NCBI RefSeq assembly: GCF_019891175.1
Contig: NZ_CP072600.1
Coordinates: forward strand, 2,976,001-3,040,000
DNA length: 64,000 nt
Direction: 5' to 3'
Source: Leptothermofonsia sichuanensis E412
GTDB lineage: Bacteria > Cyanobacteriota > Cyanobacteriia > Leptolyngbyales > Leptolyngbyaceae
The notes beneath the pieces were generated by a model that saw only the letters and a program-made list of their open reading frames with translations, was not told the origin of the DNA and did not search any database. Shown piece by piece: positions 35,231-42,233 of the stretch. Made by a program: the position numbers and the translations under genes. Numbering within the stretch: position 1 is the first letter of the stretch; each line of letters starts with the position of its first letter.

Positions 35231-36181
35231 CTATAAGTTCAAGGCAATGCGAAATCCTATGTCATAAAGGTTGGCATCCAGTTCCATTTTGCCTCTGGCG
35301 GCGGAGCGGCAGGAGCGGGGTCCGCTATTCCAGGATCCTCCGCGGAGGATGCGTTGGGAGCAGTCTCCATCATTCATCCAGGCATTACCATCAGTAGGGG
35401 CGTTTTCATAGGTATTGTGCCAGCAGTCCTGGCACCACTCCCGGATATTACCGTGCAGGTCAAATAACCCAAATAGGTTAGCACTCTGGAAACTGCCTAC
35501 TTCAGTGGTTTCCCGGCGATCGCCCCCGGCTGGTCCTTTGCCATAGGAACCCTTGCTGCAAATTCGACCTTCAAATTCCCAATCAATTCCAGAGTAGTTG
35601 GCCAGGTCTGTGGTGATGGTTTCACCAAAGTAAAAAGGAGTTTGAGTGTTGGCTCGACAGCTATATTCCCATTCGGCTTCACTGGGGAGACGATAGTTTA
35701 GTCCAGTATGGAGCGATAGGCGCTCACAAAATTCAACTGCATCCAGCCAGGAAACCTGTTCAACGGGGCGTTTCTTCCCAGCAAAACAGGATGGTTGGGG
35801 AACCAGTGCACGATTTACCTGCGGCAGGGCAGCGACAACACCCCATTGCGCTTGAGTGACCGGGTACTTGCCCATCCAGAAGGGAGCGATCGCTACTTCA
35901 TGCTGGGGGGATTGGCTGGGATGCCATCCCTCCTCTGGCTTCGCCGCCCCCATTAAAAATGTGCCACCTGGAATCCCTACCAGTTCCAGCACAATGCCCT
36001 CTCCCAAATCTTCAACTAAACACTGAGTAGAGCGATGCTGCTGTTCCTGCGGCTGACCGTAGATGTCTACCGCAAGGGTTTCAAACTCAAACTCAACAAA
36101 ATTGGGCATTGGTGCCTGGCCCTTGCAACTTTTCAAACGCTGTTCAACATTATTCACAGGAGAGTTGGGTAGAGATACCAA
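35231..36181 (-). CDS. Formylglycine-generating-enzyme-like (SUMF1 domain) protein
   Basis: Up to 316 residues; ATG 36109 is an alternative start. Residues from about 60 onward form the FGE-sulfatase fold: VGIPGGTFLMGA, MGKYPVTQAQW, YRLPSEAEWEYSCRA, LFDLHGNIREWCQD, RILRGGSWNSGPRSCRSAAR and GFRI. True FGE oxidises a Cys of sulfatases, whereas many bacterial relatives have other roles, such as effector or C-type lectin-like proteins; no sulfatase gene is nearby. The N-terminal 55 residues are not recognised. Confidence 0.8.
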   Translation of the reverse strand: MVSLPNSPVNNVEQRLKSCKGQAPMPNFVEFEFETLAVDIYGQPQEQQHRSTQCLVEDLGEGIVLELVGIPGGTFLMGAAKPEEGWHPSQSPQHEVAIAPFWMGKYPVTQAQWGVVAALPQVNRALVPQPSCFAGKKRPVEQVSWLDAVEFCERLSLHTGLNYRLPSEAEWEYSCRANTQTPFYFGETITTDLANYSGIDWEFEGRICSKGSYGKGPAGGDRRETTEVGSFQSANLFGLFDLHGNIREWCQDCWHNTYENAPTDGNAWMNDGDCSQRILRGGSWNSGPRSCRSAARGKMELDANLYDIGFRIALNL

Positions 36182-36602
36182 TCCTTGAGGATCGTGGATT
36201 CAACAACCGAAAAATTCAGGATTTTACCACAGAGACACGGAGAAATGGCTCTGTGTGCTCTGGATCTCTGTGGTGAAGTTTCAGGTTATAACATCCTCAT
36301 TTCTTAGAGCCAGAACCAGTACATTGAGGAACCGCTATTTTACTACGATCGCGTTGAAGATTCAGCACCAATATTAGGAGCGCTATAGAAACGAATCCAA
36401 ATTATTGCTCTTGACGTAATTGATTTGGATTCGCTCAAAATTCAACATCCATGGCTGACGCCGCTGCTTTTGTGGTGGAGATGTCAATCAGTTCAGGACT
36501 GAAGTTTGTGCAACCGTTATGGACCCAGTGTGCGACAGTCTCCAGACCTCTGGTGTTTGAGAGGATGATTGGTGACGCCGATAACATTCAGCACGTTCTA
36601 CT
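36182..36602. other. Divergent intergenic region, 421 bp
   Basis: Contains a family E palindrome (36226-36274). The part near the sigma gene contains TGCAACCG (about 36509), a motif that recurs about 150 bp before the ferritin-like gene (near 38052) and could be part of an ECF promoter; this is speculative. Confidence 0.4.
36226..36274. repeat. Family E palindromic repeat
   Basis: ACCACAGAGACACGGAG pairs with CTCTGGATCTCTGTGGT; the right flank GAAGTTTCAGG recurs beside other copies. Confidence 0.8.
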
Positions 36603-37295
36603 ATGGGTATTTTGAGAATCAGCATTCTTCAACGTCTTGAATCCTCAGAAGATTCTTCTGAACCAAACAAAGTTTTGAGTATACTTGCTTATACGCCCGA
36701 TGAAAAAAATCAGTTTTGGATGGCGACACCTGCCGCGGACGATGATGTTTCACTGCTTGCCCGCATTGCTCAGCGCGATCAAACCGCTCTGTCCCTGCTT
36801 TATGATCGCTATGCCCGGATTGTTTATGGTTTAGCTTTTAAGAGCTTGCGATCTGTGGAGGAAAGTGAAGAGGTCGTGCTGGATGTATTTGCCCAGGTCT
36901 GGCGCATTGCCGATCGCTATCAGGTCCAAAAAGGCCGGGCGGATACCTGGTTGTTTACCTTAGCCCGTAGTCGGATTCTTGATCGCCTCCGCAAGGTGAA
37001 ACGAACCCATCCCTCGACACTGGTATCCATTGATGCTGTAGAGATCCAACCCAGAGCAAATGCCGTAGACCTGTTTGAGGAAGCATCTATTAGAGAGCGG
37101 CGCAGTCAGGTGATGGCCGCTCTGCAAACTCTACCGGATGAGCAACGTTTCGTTTTGGAACTCGCCTATTTCCAGGGGCTAACTCAAAGTGAAATTGTAG
37201 CTCAAACCGGGCTGGCATTAGGAACGGTTAAAACGAGAATTCGGTTAGGATTGAGTAAGTTAAAGTCTGCTCTTGGTTCAAAGGAGGACTTGTAG
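36603..37295 (+). CDS. ECF-type sigma factor
   Basis: A protein of up to 230 residues; an in-frame ATG at 36720 (MATPAADDD) may be the true start. Region 2 is visible in LYDRYARIVYGLAFKSL and DVFAQVWRIADRY, region 4 in LPDEQRFVLELAYFQGLTQS and GTVKTRIRLGLSKLK. It lacks regions 1 and 3, so it is a group 4 sigma factor. The next gene is a cupin anti-sigma factor, 33 bp downstream, a typical pairing. Confidence 0.9.
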   Translation: MGILRISILQRLESSEDSSEPNKVLSILAYTPDEKNQFWMATPAADDDVSLLARIAQRDQTALSLLYDRYARIVYGLAFKSLRSVEESEEVVLDVFAQVWRIADRYQVQKGRADTWLFTLARSRILDRLRKVKRTHPSTLVSIDAVEIQPRANAVDLFEEASIRERRSQVMAALQTLPDEQRFVLELAYFQGLTQSEIVAQTGLALGTVKTRIRLGLSKLKSALGSKEDL

Positions 37296-37328
37296 CAAGG
37301 CGTGAGATATTAGAAGACGATCGTCACC

Positions 37329-37958
37329 ATGGACACTGAACACAACTGCTTTTGTGAACTGGCTCCCCTGTATGCTCTAGATTTACTGAACGAGCAGGAA
37401 AAAGCCTGGGTTGAGCAACAGGTGGCCGAGTGCCCAGATCTGGCAGAAGAACTGTCTGGCTACCAATCTGCGGTCACTGCACTCCCCTACAGTGTTCCAG
37501 CATTGTCTATGGCAGAGAATTTAAAGGAGAGGTTATTGACTGGCCTTAATCTAGAGGTTCCATCCTCAGACCCTATCTCTCCCCCAGTCTCTCCTGCTTA
37601 TGTAGCCATCCGGTCTCAGGACCTGAACTGGCAGCCCCATCCAACTCCAGGGGTCATGGTTGCGATTGTGCATCGGGATGAGGTGAAACGGGAAATTGTG
37701 GGTTTCCTGCGGGCTGAGCCGGGGGTTCGCTATCCCTGGCACCGTCATGCTGCCATTGAAGAGATCTTCATGTTGGAAGGCGATCTGGTGATTGAGGATG
37801 AAGTTTATGGAGCCGGAGACTATATCCGATCAAGTTCTGGTTCCAGTCATGCCCCTTATACCAATCATGGGTGCCGATTTTTCTTCCATACTTCAATTGA
37901 TGACGAATATCCTGAATTACCTGCTAATACAGCCGTTTCCAATCCCTTGACAGAATAA
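37329..37958 (+). CDS. ChrR-like anti-sigma factor with cupin domain
   Basis: A 209-residue protein. Residues 1-75 look like a zinc-type anti-sigma domain (NCFCELAPLYALDLLNEQE), although the full H-x3-C-x2-C ligand set of ChrR is not evident. Residues 95-190 form a cupin with metal ligands in YPWHRHAAIEEIFMLEGDL and the second motif DYIRSSSGSSHAPY. ChrR holds an ECF sigma factor until singlet oxygen or peroxide acts; a similar redox or metal sensing role is likely. It directly follows the sigma gene. Confidence 0.8.
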   Translation: MDTEHNCFCELAPLYALDLLNEQEKAWVEQQVAECPDLAEELSGYQSAVTALPYSVPALSMAENLKERLLTGLNLEVPSSDPISPPVSPAYVAIRSQDLNWQPHPTPGVMVAIVHRDEVKREIVGFLRAEPGVRYPWHRHAAIEEIFMLEGDLVIEDEVYGAGDYIRSSSGSSHAPYTNHGCRFFFHTSIDDEYPELPANTAVSNPLTE

Positions 37959-38193
37959 AATCTTTGACTTCTCGGAATCCGTTGAGAGTTCGAGAGTTGC
38001 TTTTTGTATCTCTGCCATACATCTCCAGGAGAATAGATTTCACAATCATTTTGCAACCGCCTCTAAACTGGGTTGGAATTAAAGATTTCACAAATTAGAG
38101 ACAAAAGAGATAAATGCATCCAACTGAAATTTAGTGTCGTATATCTCCATAGTTGACTCAATTGAACCTTTAATTGCAACAGGAGTTGATACG

Positions 38194-38853
38194 ATGGATA
38201 GTCGCTTGTCGCCCCGATCTCGCCGTTCTTACACCATTTCTCGCCGGGGACTGGTTGTTGGCGGTGCGATCGCTGGGGTTTCTTCAGCATTCGGGTTCTC
38301 AGCCTTAACTGCCCAGGTTGGACGGGCAATGCCCGCCGGGGATAAAAACAAGGATGCCGCCATTCTGAATAATGCGCTGTTTTACGAACATCAGGCAATC
38401 TGGGCATATAGTGTGGCGGCTGGAAAACTGAGCGATAGCAATATCGGTAAAGCAGTCAAAGCGCTGGCATTAAAAAATCAGGCAGACCATAAAGCCCATC
38501 GGGATGCGTTAGCAGCAGCTGTTCGCAGTTTGGGGGTTACTCCCGTTGGTGCCGCTCAAAGCTACGATCTCTCCAGTTATATTCAACGAGGGGAAGGCAA
38601 TTTAGACTCTGACGTAAACATTGCCAAGTTGGCTTTAGCCCTTGAAACGGATGCGGCGATCGCCTACACCACTGAAATCGCCCAACTCAACAATCCTTCC
38701 TTAATCACAGCAGGAGCCAGCATTGGTTCTACAGAAGCTTCCCATGCCACCGCAATTCGAGCAGCATTCGTTGCATTAGGAATCAATCTTGACTATGTTC
38801 CCGCTTCATTTATCAGTTCAGATACTCGTAACCTCTGGGTGTTAAAGGTTTGA
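38194..38853 (+). CDS. Tat-exported ferritin-like domain protein
   Basis: A 219-residue protein starting MDSRLSPRSR with AGGAG nine bases upstream. The Tat signal reads SRRGLVVGGAIAGVSSAFG, cleaved near residue 50. The mature part is a ferritin-like four-helix bundle with NNALFYEHQAIWAY, KNQADHKAHRDAL, LALETDAAIAYTTE and EASHATAIRAAF, each supplying Glu or His for a metal pair. It follows the sigma/anti-sigma genes in the same direction, ends in a terminator, and is a likely target of that sigma factor. Confidence 0.8.
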   Translation: MDSRLSPRSRRSYTISRRGLVVGGAIAGVSSAFGFSALTAQVGRAMPAGDKNKDAAILNNALFYEHQAIWAYSVAAGKLSDSNIGKAVKALALKNQADHKAHRDALAAAVRSLGVTPVGAAQSYDLSSYIQRGEGNLDSDVNIAKLALALETDAAIAYTTEIAQLNNPSLITAGASIGSTEASHATAIRAAFVALGINLDYVPASFISSDTRNLWVLKV

Positions 38854-38862
38854 CATGAGCGC

Positions 38863-38907
38863 CGTTCGACTGAGCGTTCGCCGAATGTCTCAGTCGAACG
38901 TTTCATT
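38863..38907 (+). terminator. Terminator after the ferritin-like gene
   Basis: The 12 bp perfect stem CGTTCGACTGAG / CTCAGTCGAACG with a 14-base loop is followed by TTTCATT. Just after it, GACAGACCGCCAG resembles a lone family A end. Confidence 0.75.
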
Positions 38908-38964
38908 AACGTTGACAGACCGCCAGTGCAGATTGTTGAAAATAACCCACCAGTTTTGGCTTGA

Positions 38965-39020
38965 ACCACAAAGACACCAAGGGCACTCAGAAACTTTGTG
39001 CTCCTTTGTGCCTTTGTGGT
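38965..39020. repeat. Family E palindromic repeat, long AAAG variant
   Basis: ACCACAAAGACACCAAG pairs with CTTTGTGCCTTTGTGGT. Similarity to 13943-13998 extends over about 38924-39055 on both sides. Confidence 0.75.
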
Positions 39021-39069
39021 GAAAACCTTCTGCCGCAATGCCTGGACTCTGCAACACCTGAACCAGGGG

Positions 39070-39732
39070 TCACGCCCTTTCAATCTGCGCTTTCAAAGTC
39101 TCCCCATTGGCAGGTACCAGATCGCCATGACTGAGTGTCCAGCACTGATCAGCAATATCCACCAGATCATTGGCATCATGGGAAACAATCAGCAAACTCC
39201 AGTGGGTCTTTAACTTGGCCAGCAGGTTTACCAACTGCCGTCGCATAGACCAATCCAGTCCAGCGGTTGGTTCATCCAGCAGTAACAGGTGGGGCTGCCG
39301 AATCAGTTGTACGGCAAAGGCCAATCGTCGCTGCTGACCACCACTGAGCGAGTTGGGAGAAGTGTTTAGAGGCAATTGGGACAACCCCACTTCATTCAAA
39401 GCCTCCTGGATGCGATCGCTGCTCACATCCGGGTGCCCCAAGCGTAATTCTTCTAGAATTGTGCCCCCGCAAAAGTGCCGTTCTGGAAACTGAAACACCA
39501 GCCCGCTCAACTGTTGCAGATACAGGGCATTTAATTCCTGTTCACGCCAGTAAATATCCCCCGAAGTCCGTTCAGCCAGCCCCGCTAAAATTTCCAGCAA
39601 GGTTGTCTTGCCGGAACCACTGGGACCAATTACCAAACCCATTTGTTTCGGTGCAATTTCCAGATTCACCGACTTCAAAATCGGTTTCTGACTGGCGGTT
39701 GGATGGTAGGTCAGATTGCGAATATAGAGCAT
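39070..39732 (-). CDS. ABC transporter ATP-binding protein
   Basis: A 220-residue ATPase starting MLYIRNLTYHPTASQ; a longer frame to 39834 lacks support. Walker A is GPSGSGKTT, the Q-loop region FQFPERHF, the signature LSGGQQRRLAF, Walker B LLLLDEPTAGLD and the switch His in IVSHD. The FPERHF form is like that of energy-coupling-factor (cobalt/nickel/vitamin) ATPases. No permease gene is adjacent, so the partner lies elsewhere. Confidence 0.85.
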   Translation of the reverse strand: MLYIRNLTYHPTASQKPILKSVNLEIAPKQMGLVIGPSGSGKTTLLEILAGLAERTSGDIYWREQELNALYLQQLSGLVFQFPERHFCGGTILEELRLGHPDVSSDRIQEALNEVGLSQLPLNTSPNSLSGGQQRRLAFAVQLIRQPHLLLLDEPTAGLDWSMRRQLVNLLAKLKTHWSLLIVSHDANDLVDIADQCWTLSHGDLVPANGETLKAQIERA

Positions 39733-40001
39733 GACAAGGATAAGGATGAAGGATATGAGGCTGTACAGCTTTGCCGTTCCCCCAGGGTGGGATATATGAC
39801 TTTGTTCCGGCAGGGTGGAATGAACCTGGAACACAGGATGAGAACTATCGTCTACGGATTTGTCCTCTAAACCTCCATTGGCTTTGTGAGACTAAGCTGC
39901 CTGCTCAATACCTGGGTGGGCGGTTTTTCTAGCCGGGTGCCTTTAATTCCCTGGTTCAGAATCAGTGGTCAAGAGGACGATCCCACTCTAACGAATCCCA
40001 C

Positions 40002-40075
40002 TTAAAGCCTATCCGAAAAGCCCCAACGGTCAAAACCTGAACCCGGACTCAAGAAGTTTTCCGATGGGCTTTTAG
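40002..40075. repeat. Family F repeat, copy 1
   Basis: TTAAAGCCTATCCGAAAAGC at one end and TTTTCCGATGGGCTTTTAG at the other are inverted. The whole unit is the approximate reverse complement of 41230-41304. Confidence 0.75.
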
Positions 40076-40163
40076 AGGTATCTCACCAACCTGAGGATGG
40101 CTACAGAGATTATCAGGGGATGTCAAACTCGATCAGGGCGGCTTAGTATAGGTAGTTGGATTT

Positions 40164-40191
40164 GATTGACCAGGACAGATTGACCAGGACA
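40164..40191. repeat. Perfect 14 bp tandem duplication before the TPR gene
   Basis: GATTGACCAGGACA occurs twice, ending six bases before the ATG of the next gene, in the position where a ribosome site would be expected. Confidence 0.9.
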
Positions 40192-40197
40192 TAAACT

Positions 40198-41142
40198 ATG
40201 ACAAATTGGTTCACCATGTCTCCGCCAGCTCATTCAAATGCTCCTCTCAAAGCGGTATTTGGCATTGCCAGCGCCACGCTAATTTCGCTCAGTCTTTGGG
40301 CAATCCCATCTCTTGCTAAAGACCCGTTTCGTAACAGTGACGCTCGACCGATTGGAGAAACCACCGAAAAAGCCTTTCGGGCTTTCTTTGAACAGGGCAA
40401 TTACCCCGCGGCTGAAAAGCATCTGGAACAGGCAGATACCGGTGAACCCATGACGCCTGCTATGAAAGCTTCCCTGGTTTATATTGACTGGCAGGGAGAG
40501 AAAGACCCCCAGAAAAAAGCGGCGTTGCTGGAAGAATTTCGTTCCTACGCCGAACAGACCCGCACCTCCGCCCAAGCCGTTTTAGGAAAAGACCCTCTGC
40601 GAGGTAACCTTTATCTGGCGGTAAGCCACTTTTTGAGCGCGGGCTACGCCGTGTTGAAAGATGGCACGGTGAAAGGAATGCCCCAGGGATTGAGTGAAGT
40701 GCAGCAGGCATTCAAATATCTGGATGCCGCGGAGAAACAGTCTCCCAACGACCCTGAACTGAACCTGGTCAAGGGCTACATCGAACTGCTGATGGCAATG
40801 AATCTGCCATTTTCCAGCCCTTCGCAGGCGATCGACCGGCTCAAACAACATGCTAAACCCGCTTATCTGGCGGATCGGGGCATTGCCCTTGCCTATCGCG
40901 ATCTAAACCAACCAGTCAAAGCATTAGAAGCCGTTGACCGTGCGATTCAGGCCACACCAGATAATCCTGAACTCTACTATCTGAAAGCTCAGATCCTGGT
41001 GAAACAGGGCAATAACCAGGGCAGTATTCCTTTCTTTGAACGGGCACTGCAAAAGCAGGACCAGTTACCGCCAGCCCTGGTCAGACAAATTAGCCGTGAA
41101 CTTGATCGCACCCGCCGTCGGGTTGCCAATGTTGGCAAGTAA
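40198..41142 (+). CDS. Sll0314/Alr1548-family TPR protein
   Basis: A 314-residue protein with an N-terminal signal or anchor segment (about residues 17-40, VFGIASATLISLSLWAIPSL) and then the conserved start of this cyanobacterial family, DARPIGETTEKAFRAFFEQG. TPR units run to the end (DRGIALAYRDLNQPVKALEA, YYLKAQILVKQGNN). It is probably exported to the periplasm or lumen. Function unknown. The stop codon lies within a tandem duplication, and inverted family F repeats flank the gene. Confidence 0.8.
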   Translation: MTNWFTMSPPAHSNAPLKAVFGIASATLISLSLWAIPSLAKDPFRNSDARPIGETTEKAFRAFFEQGNYPAAEKHLEQADTGEPMTPAMKASLVYIDWQGEKDPQKKAALLEEFRSYAEQTRTSAQAVLGKDPLRGNLYLAVSHFLSAGYAVLKDGTVKGMPQGLSEVQQAFKYLDAAEKQSPNDPELNLVKGYIELLMAMNLPFSSPSQAIDRLKQHAKPAYLADRGIALAYRDLNQPVKALEAVDRAIQATPDNPELYYLKAQILVKQGNNQGSIPFFERALQKQDQLPPALVRQISRELDRTRRRVANVGK

Positions 41143-41171
41143 TGATTGGCAAGTAATGATTGGCAAGTAAT
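41132..41171. repeat. 14 bp tandem repeat, 2.8 copies, over the stop codon
   Basis: TTGGCAAGTAATGA is repeated nearly three times. The first copy encodes the last residues (GK) and the TAA of the TPR gene. Confidence 0.9.
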
Positions 41172-41229
41172 TAACAGGTTATCCGACCTTAGCTTTTCTT
41201 TACAATCTGAAGCAAAAGACGCGATTAAA

Positions 41230-41304
41230 CTAAAAGCCTATCCGAAAACTTCCTCAGTCTGGATTTGAGCTTTGTCTATTGGGGCTTTTCGGATAGGCTT
41301 TAAG
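41230..41304. repeat. Family F repeat, copy 2 (inverted relative to copy 1)
   Basis: Begins CTAAAAGCCTATCCGAAAAC and ends GGCTTTTCGGATAGGCTTTA, so the ends are inverted repeats of about 17 bp. It pairs with copy 1 on the other side of the TPR gene. Confidence 0.8.
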
Positions 41305-41321
41305 TATCTCTGCTCTCAAAC

Positions 41322-41355
41322 AGATTCCTGGCTTCTCGCCAGAAGCCGGGAATCT
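41322..41355. repeat. 15 bp inverted repeat (hairpin)
   Basis: AGATTCCTGGCTTCT and AGAAGCCGGGAATCT pair with one mismatch around CGCC. It lies between the family F repeat and the DUF3531 gene. No T run follows, so it is more likely a repeat than a terminator. Confidence 0.6.
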
Positions 41356-41425
41356 GAGTCGTGCTTTAGTTCCTGATAGGGATAATTTCGATGGGTTTCT
41401 GATTTGATCGGGTGGAGGTTAACCC

Positions 41426-41887
41426 ATGCAGGTGGAATTTCGTGAGTTTGACCCCTTTAATCTCTGGATCTGGATTGAGTTCAGCGTCATTCCTTCCGAG
41501 ATGGAGAAACAATACCTGGAGGAGGTGTTCAACTCCTGGTTTTTCCTGGGGAAATTAGGCGGTTTTAATGCGGAAAACCTTCAGGTCCAGGACACCGGGA
41601 TTGATATCAGTTACATGGAGTATGACGAAAGTACCGCGGATAATAGTCTGGCAGCGTTAATGCACAACATGGGCGAGTTGGAGTATGACGGTACCTGGGC
41701 CAGGTGCTGGTTTGACTTGGGGACGAGTGACGGGATTGCCATCGATATATTGATTAATGCCCTGCGCCAGTTCAGCCAGGACTATGTCGCGCTGGAACGA
41801 TTGATGATTGGTGGTGAAAACGAAGACTGGCCCGTGCCGGGGCGCGATCGCCTTTCCAGCTTTGTTCTGGAGAATGAATACAACTAA
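41426..41887 (+). CDS. DUF3531 family protein
   Basis: A 153-residue acidic, soluble protein typical of this cyanobacterial/plastid family (VEFREFDPFNLWIWIEFSV, FNSWFFLGKLGGFN, TWARCWFDLGTSD). GGTGGAGG lies before the ATG. The function is not known to me. It appears to stand alone before ileS. Confidence 0.8.
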   Translation: MQVEFREFDPFNLWIWIEFSVIPSEMEKQYLEEVFNSWFFLGKLGGFNAENLQVQDTGIDISYMEYDESTADNSLAALMHNMGELEYDGTWARCWFDLGTSDGIAIDILINALRQFSQDYVALERLMIGGENEDWPVPGRDRLSSFVLENEYN

Positions 41888-42233
41888 ACTGCAACCAGGA
41901 TTCAGACAACGTTGCCCATGGCGTTAATGGGCAAAGAATGCTCAAGGGTGTGATGGGTAAAAATTCAGGTATTCAATGCCATAACTGCTTCAATGCCATA
42001 ACCACAGGGAACCACCCAGTTTTCCGGGAATTACCTGACATTCCTTATCAGGGGGTACTCTCTCTGTCCAGAATAGTGGCAAACCTTGAAGCCTGTGCGG
42101 CTTCTCATCGATAATACGTAATAGTTGCAAGACATCCGCTGCTTCAAGCTATACTACATATACTACAAGCGGCGGATAACTTGTTGCCTGCCAGTACGTA
42201 TCTCTCTCACCTACTAACTCTCACCTACTAACT
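41888..42233. other. Intergenic region before ileS, 346 bp
   Basis: Contains a short direct repeat (CAATGCCATAAC twice near 41970-42005) and a 14 bp tandem duplication at 42204-42231 ending two bases before the ileS start. No leader RNA with tRNA-binding features was recognised. Confidence 0.5.
42204..42231. repeat. Perfect 14 bp tandem duplication at the ileS start
   Basis: CTCTCACCTACTAA occurs twice; the GTG start of ileS follows after CT. It occupies the ribosome-site position and has no Shine-Dalgarno sequence. Confidence 0.9.

Larger units (their letters stand above)
39733..40197. other. Divergent intergenic region, 465 bp
   Basis: Contains the family F copy at 40002-40075 and a 14 bp tandem duplication (40164-40191) just before the TPR gene. 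No gene or promoter could be fixed. Confidence 0.5.

Noticed and set aside
41888-42233. T-box or other leader riboswitch before ileS
   Set aside because: No specifier or antiterminator-like structure is visible; only short repeats, and such leaders are not usual in cyanobacteria.
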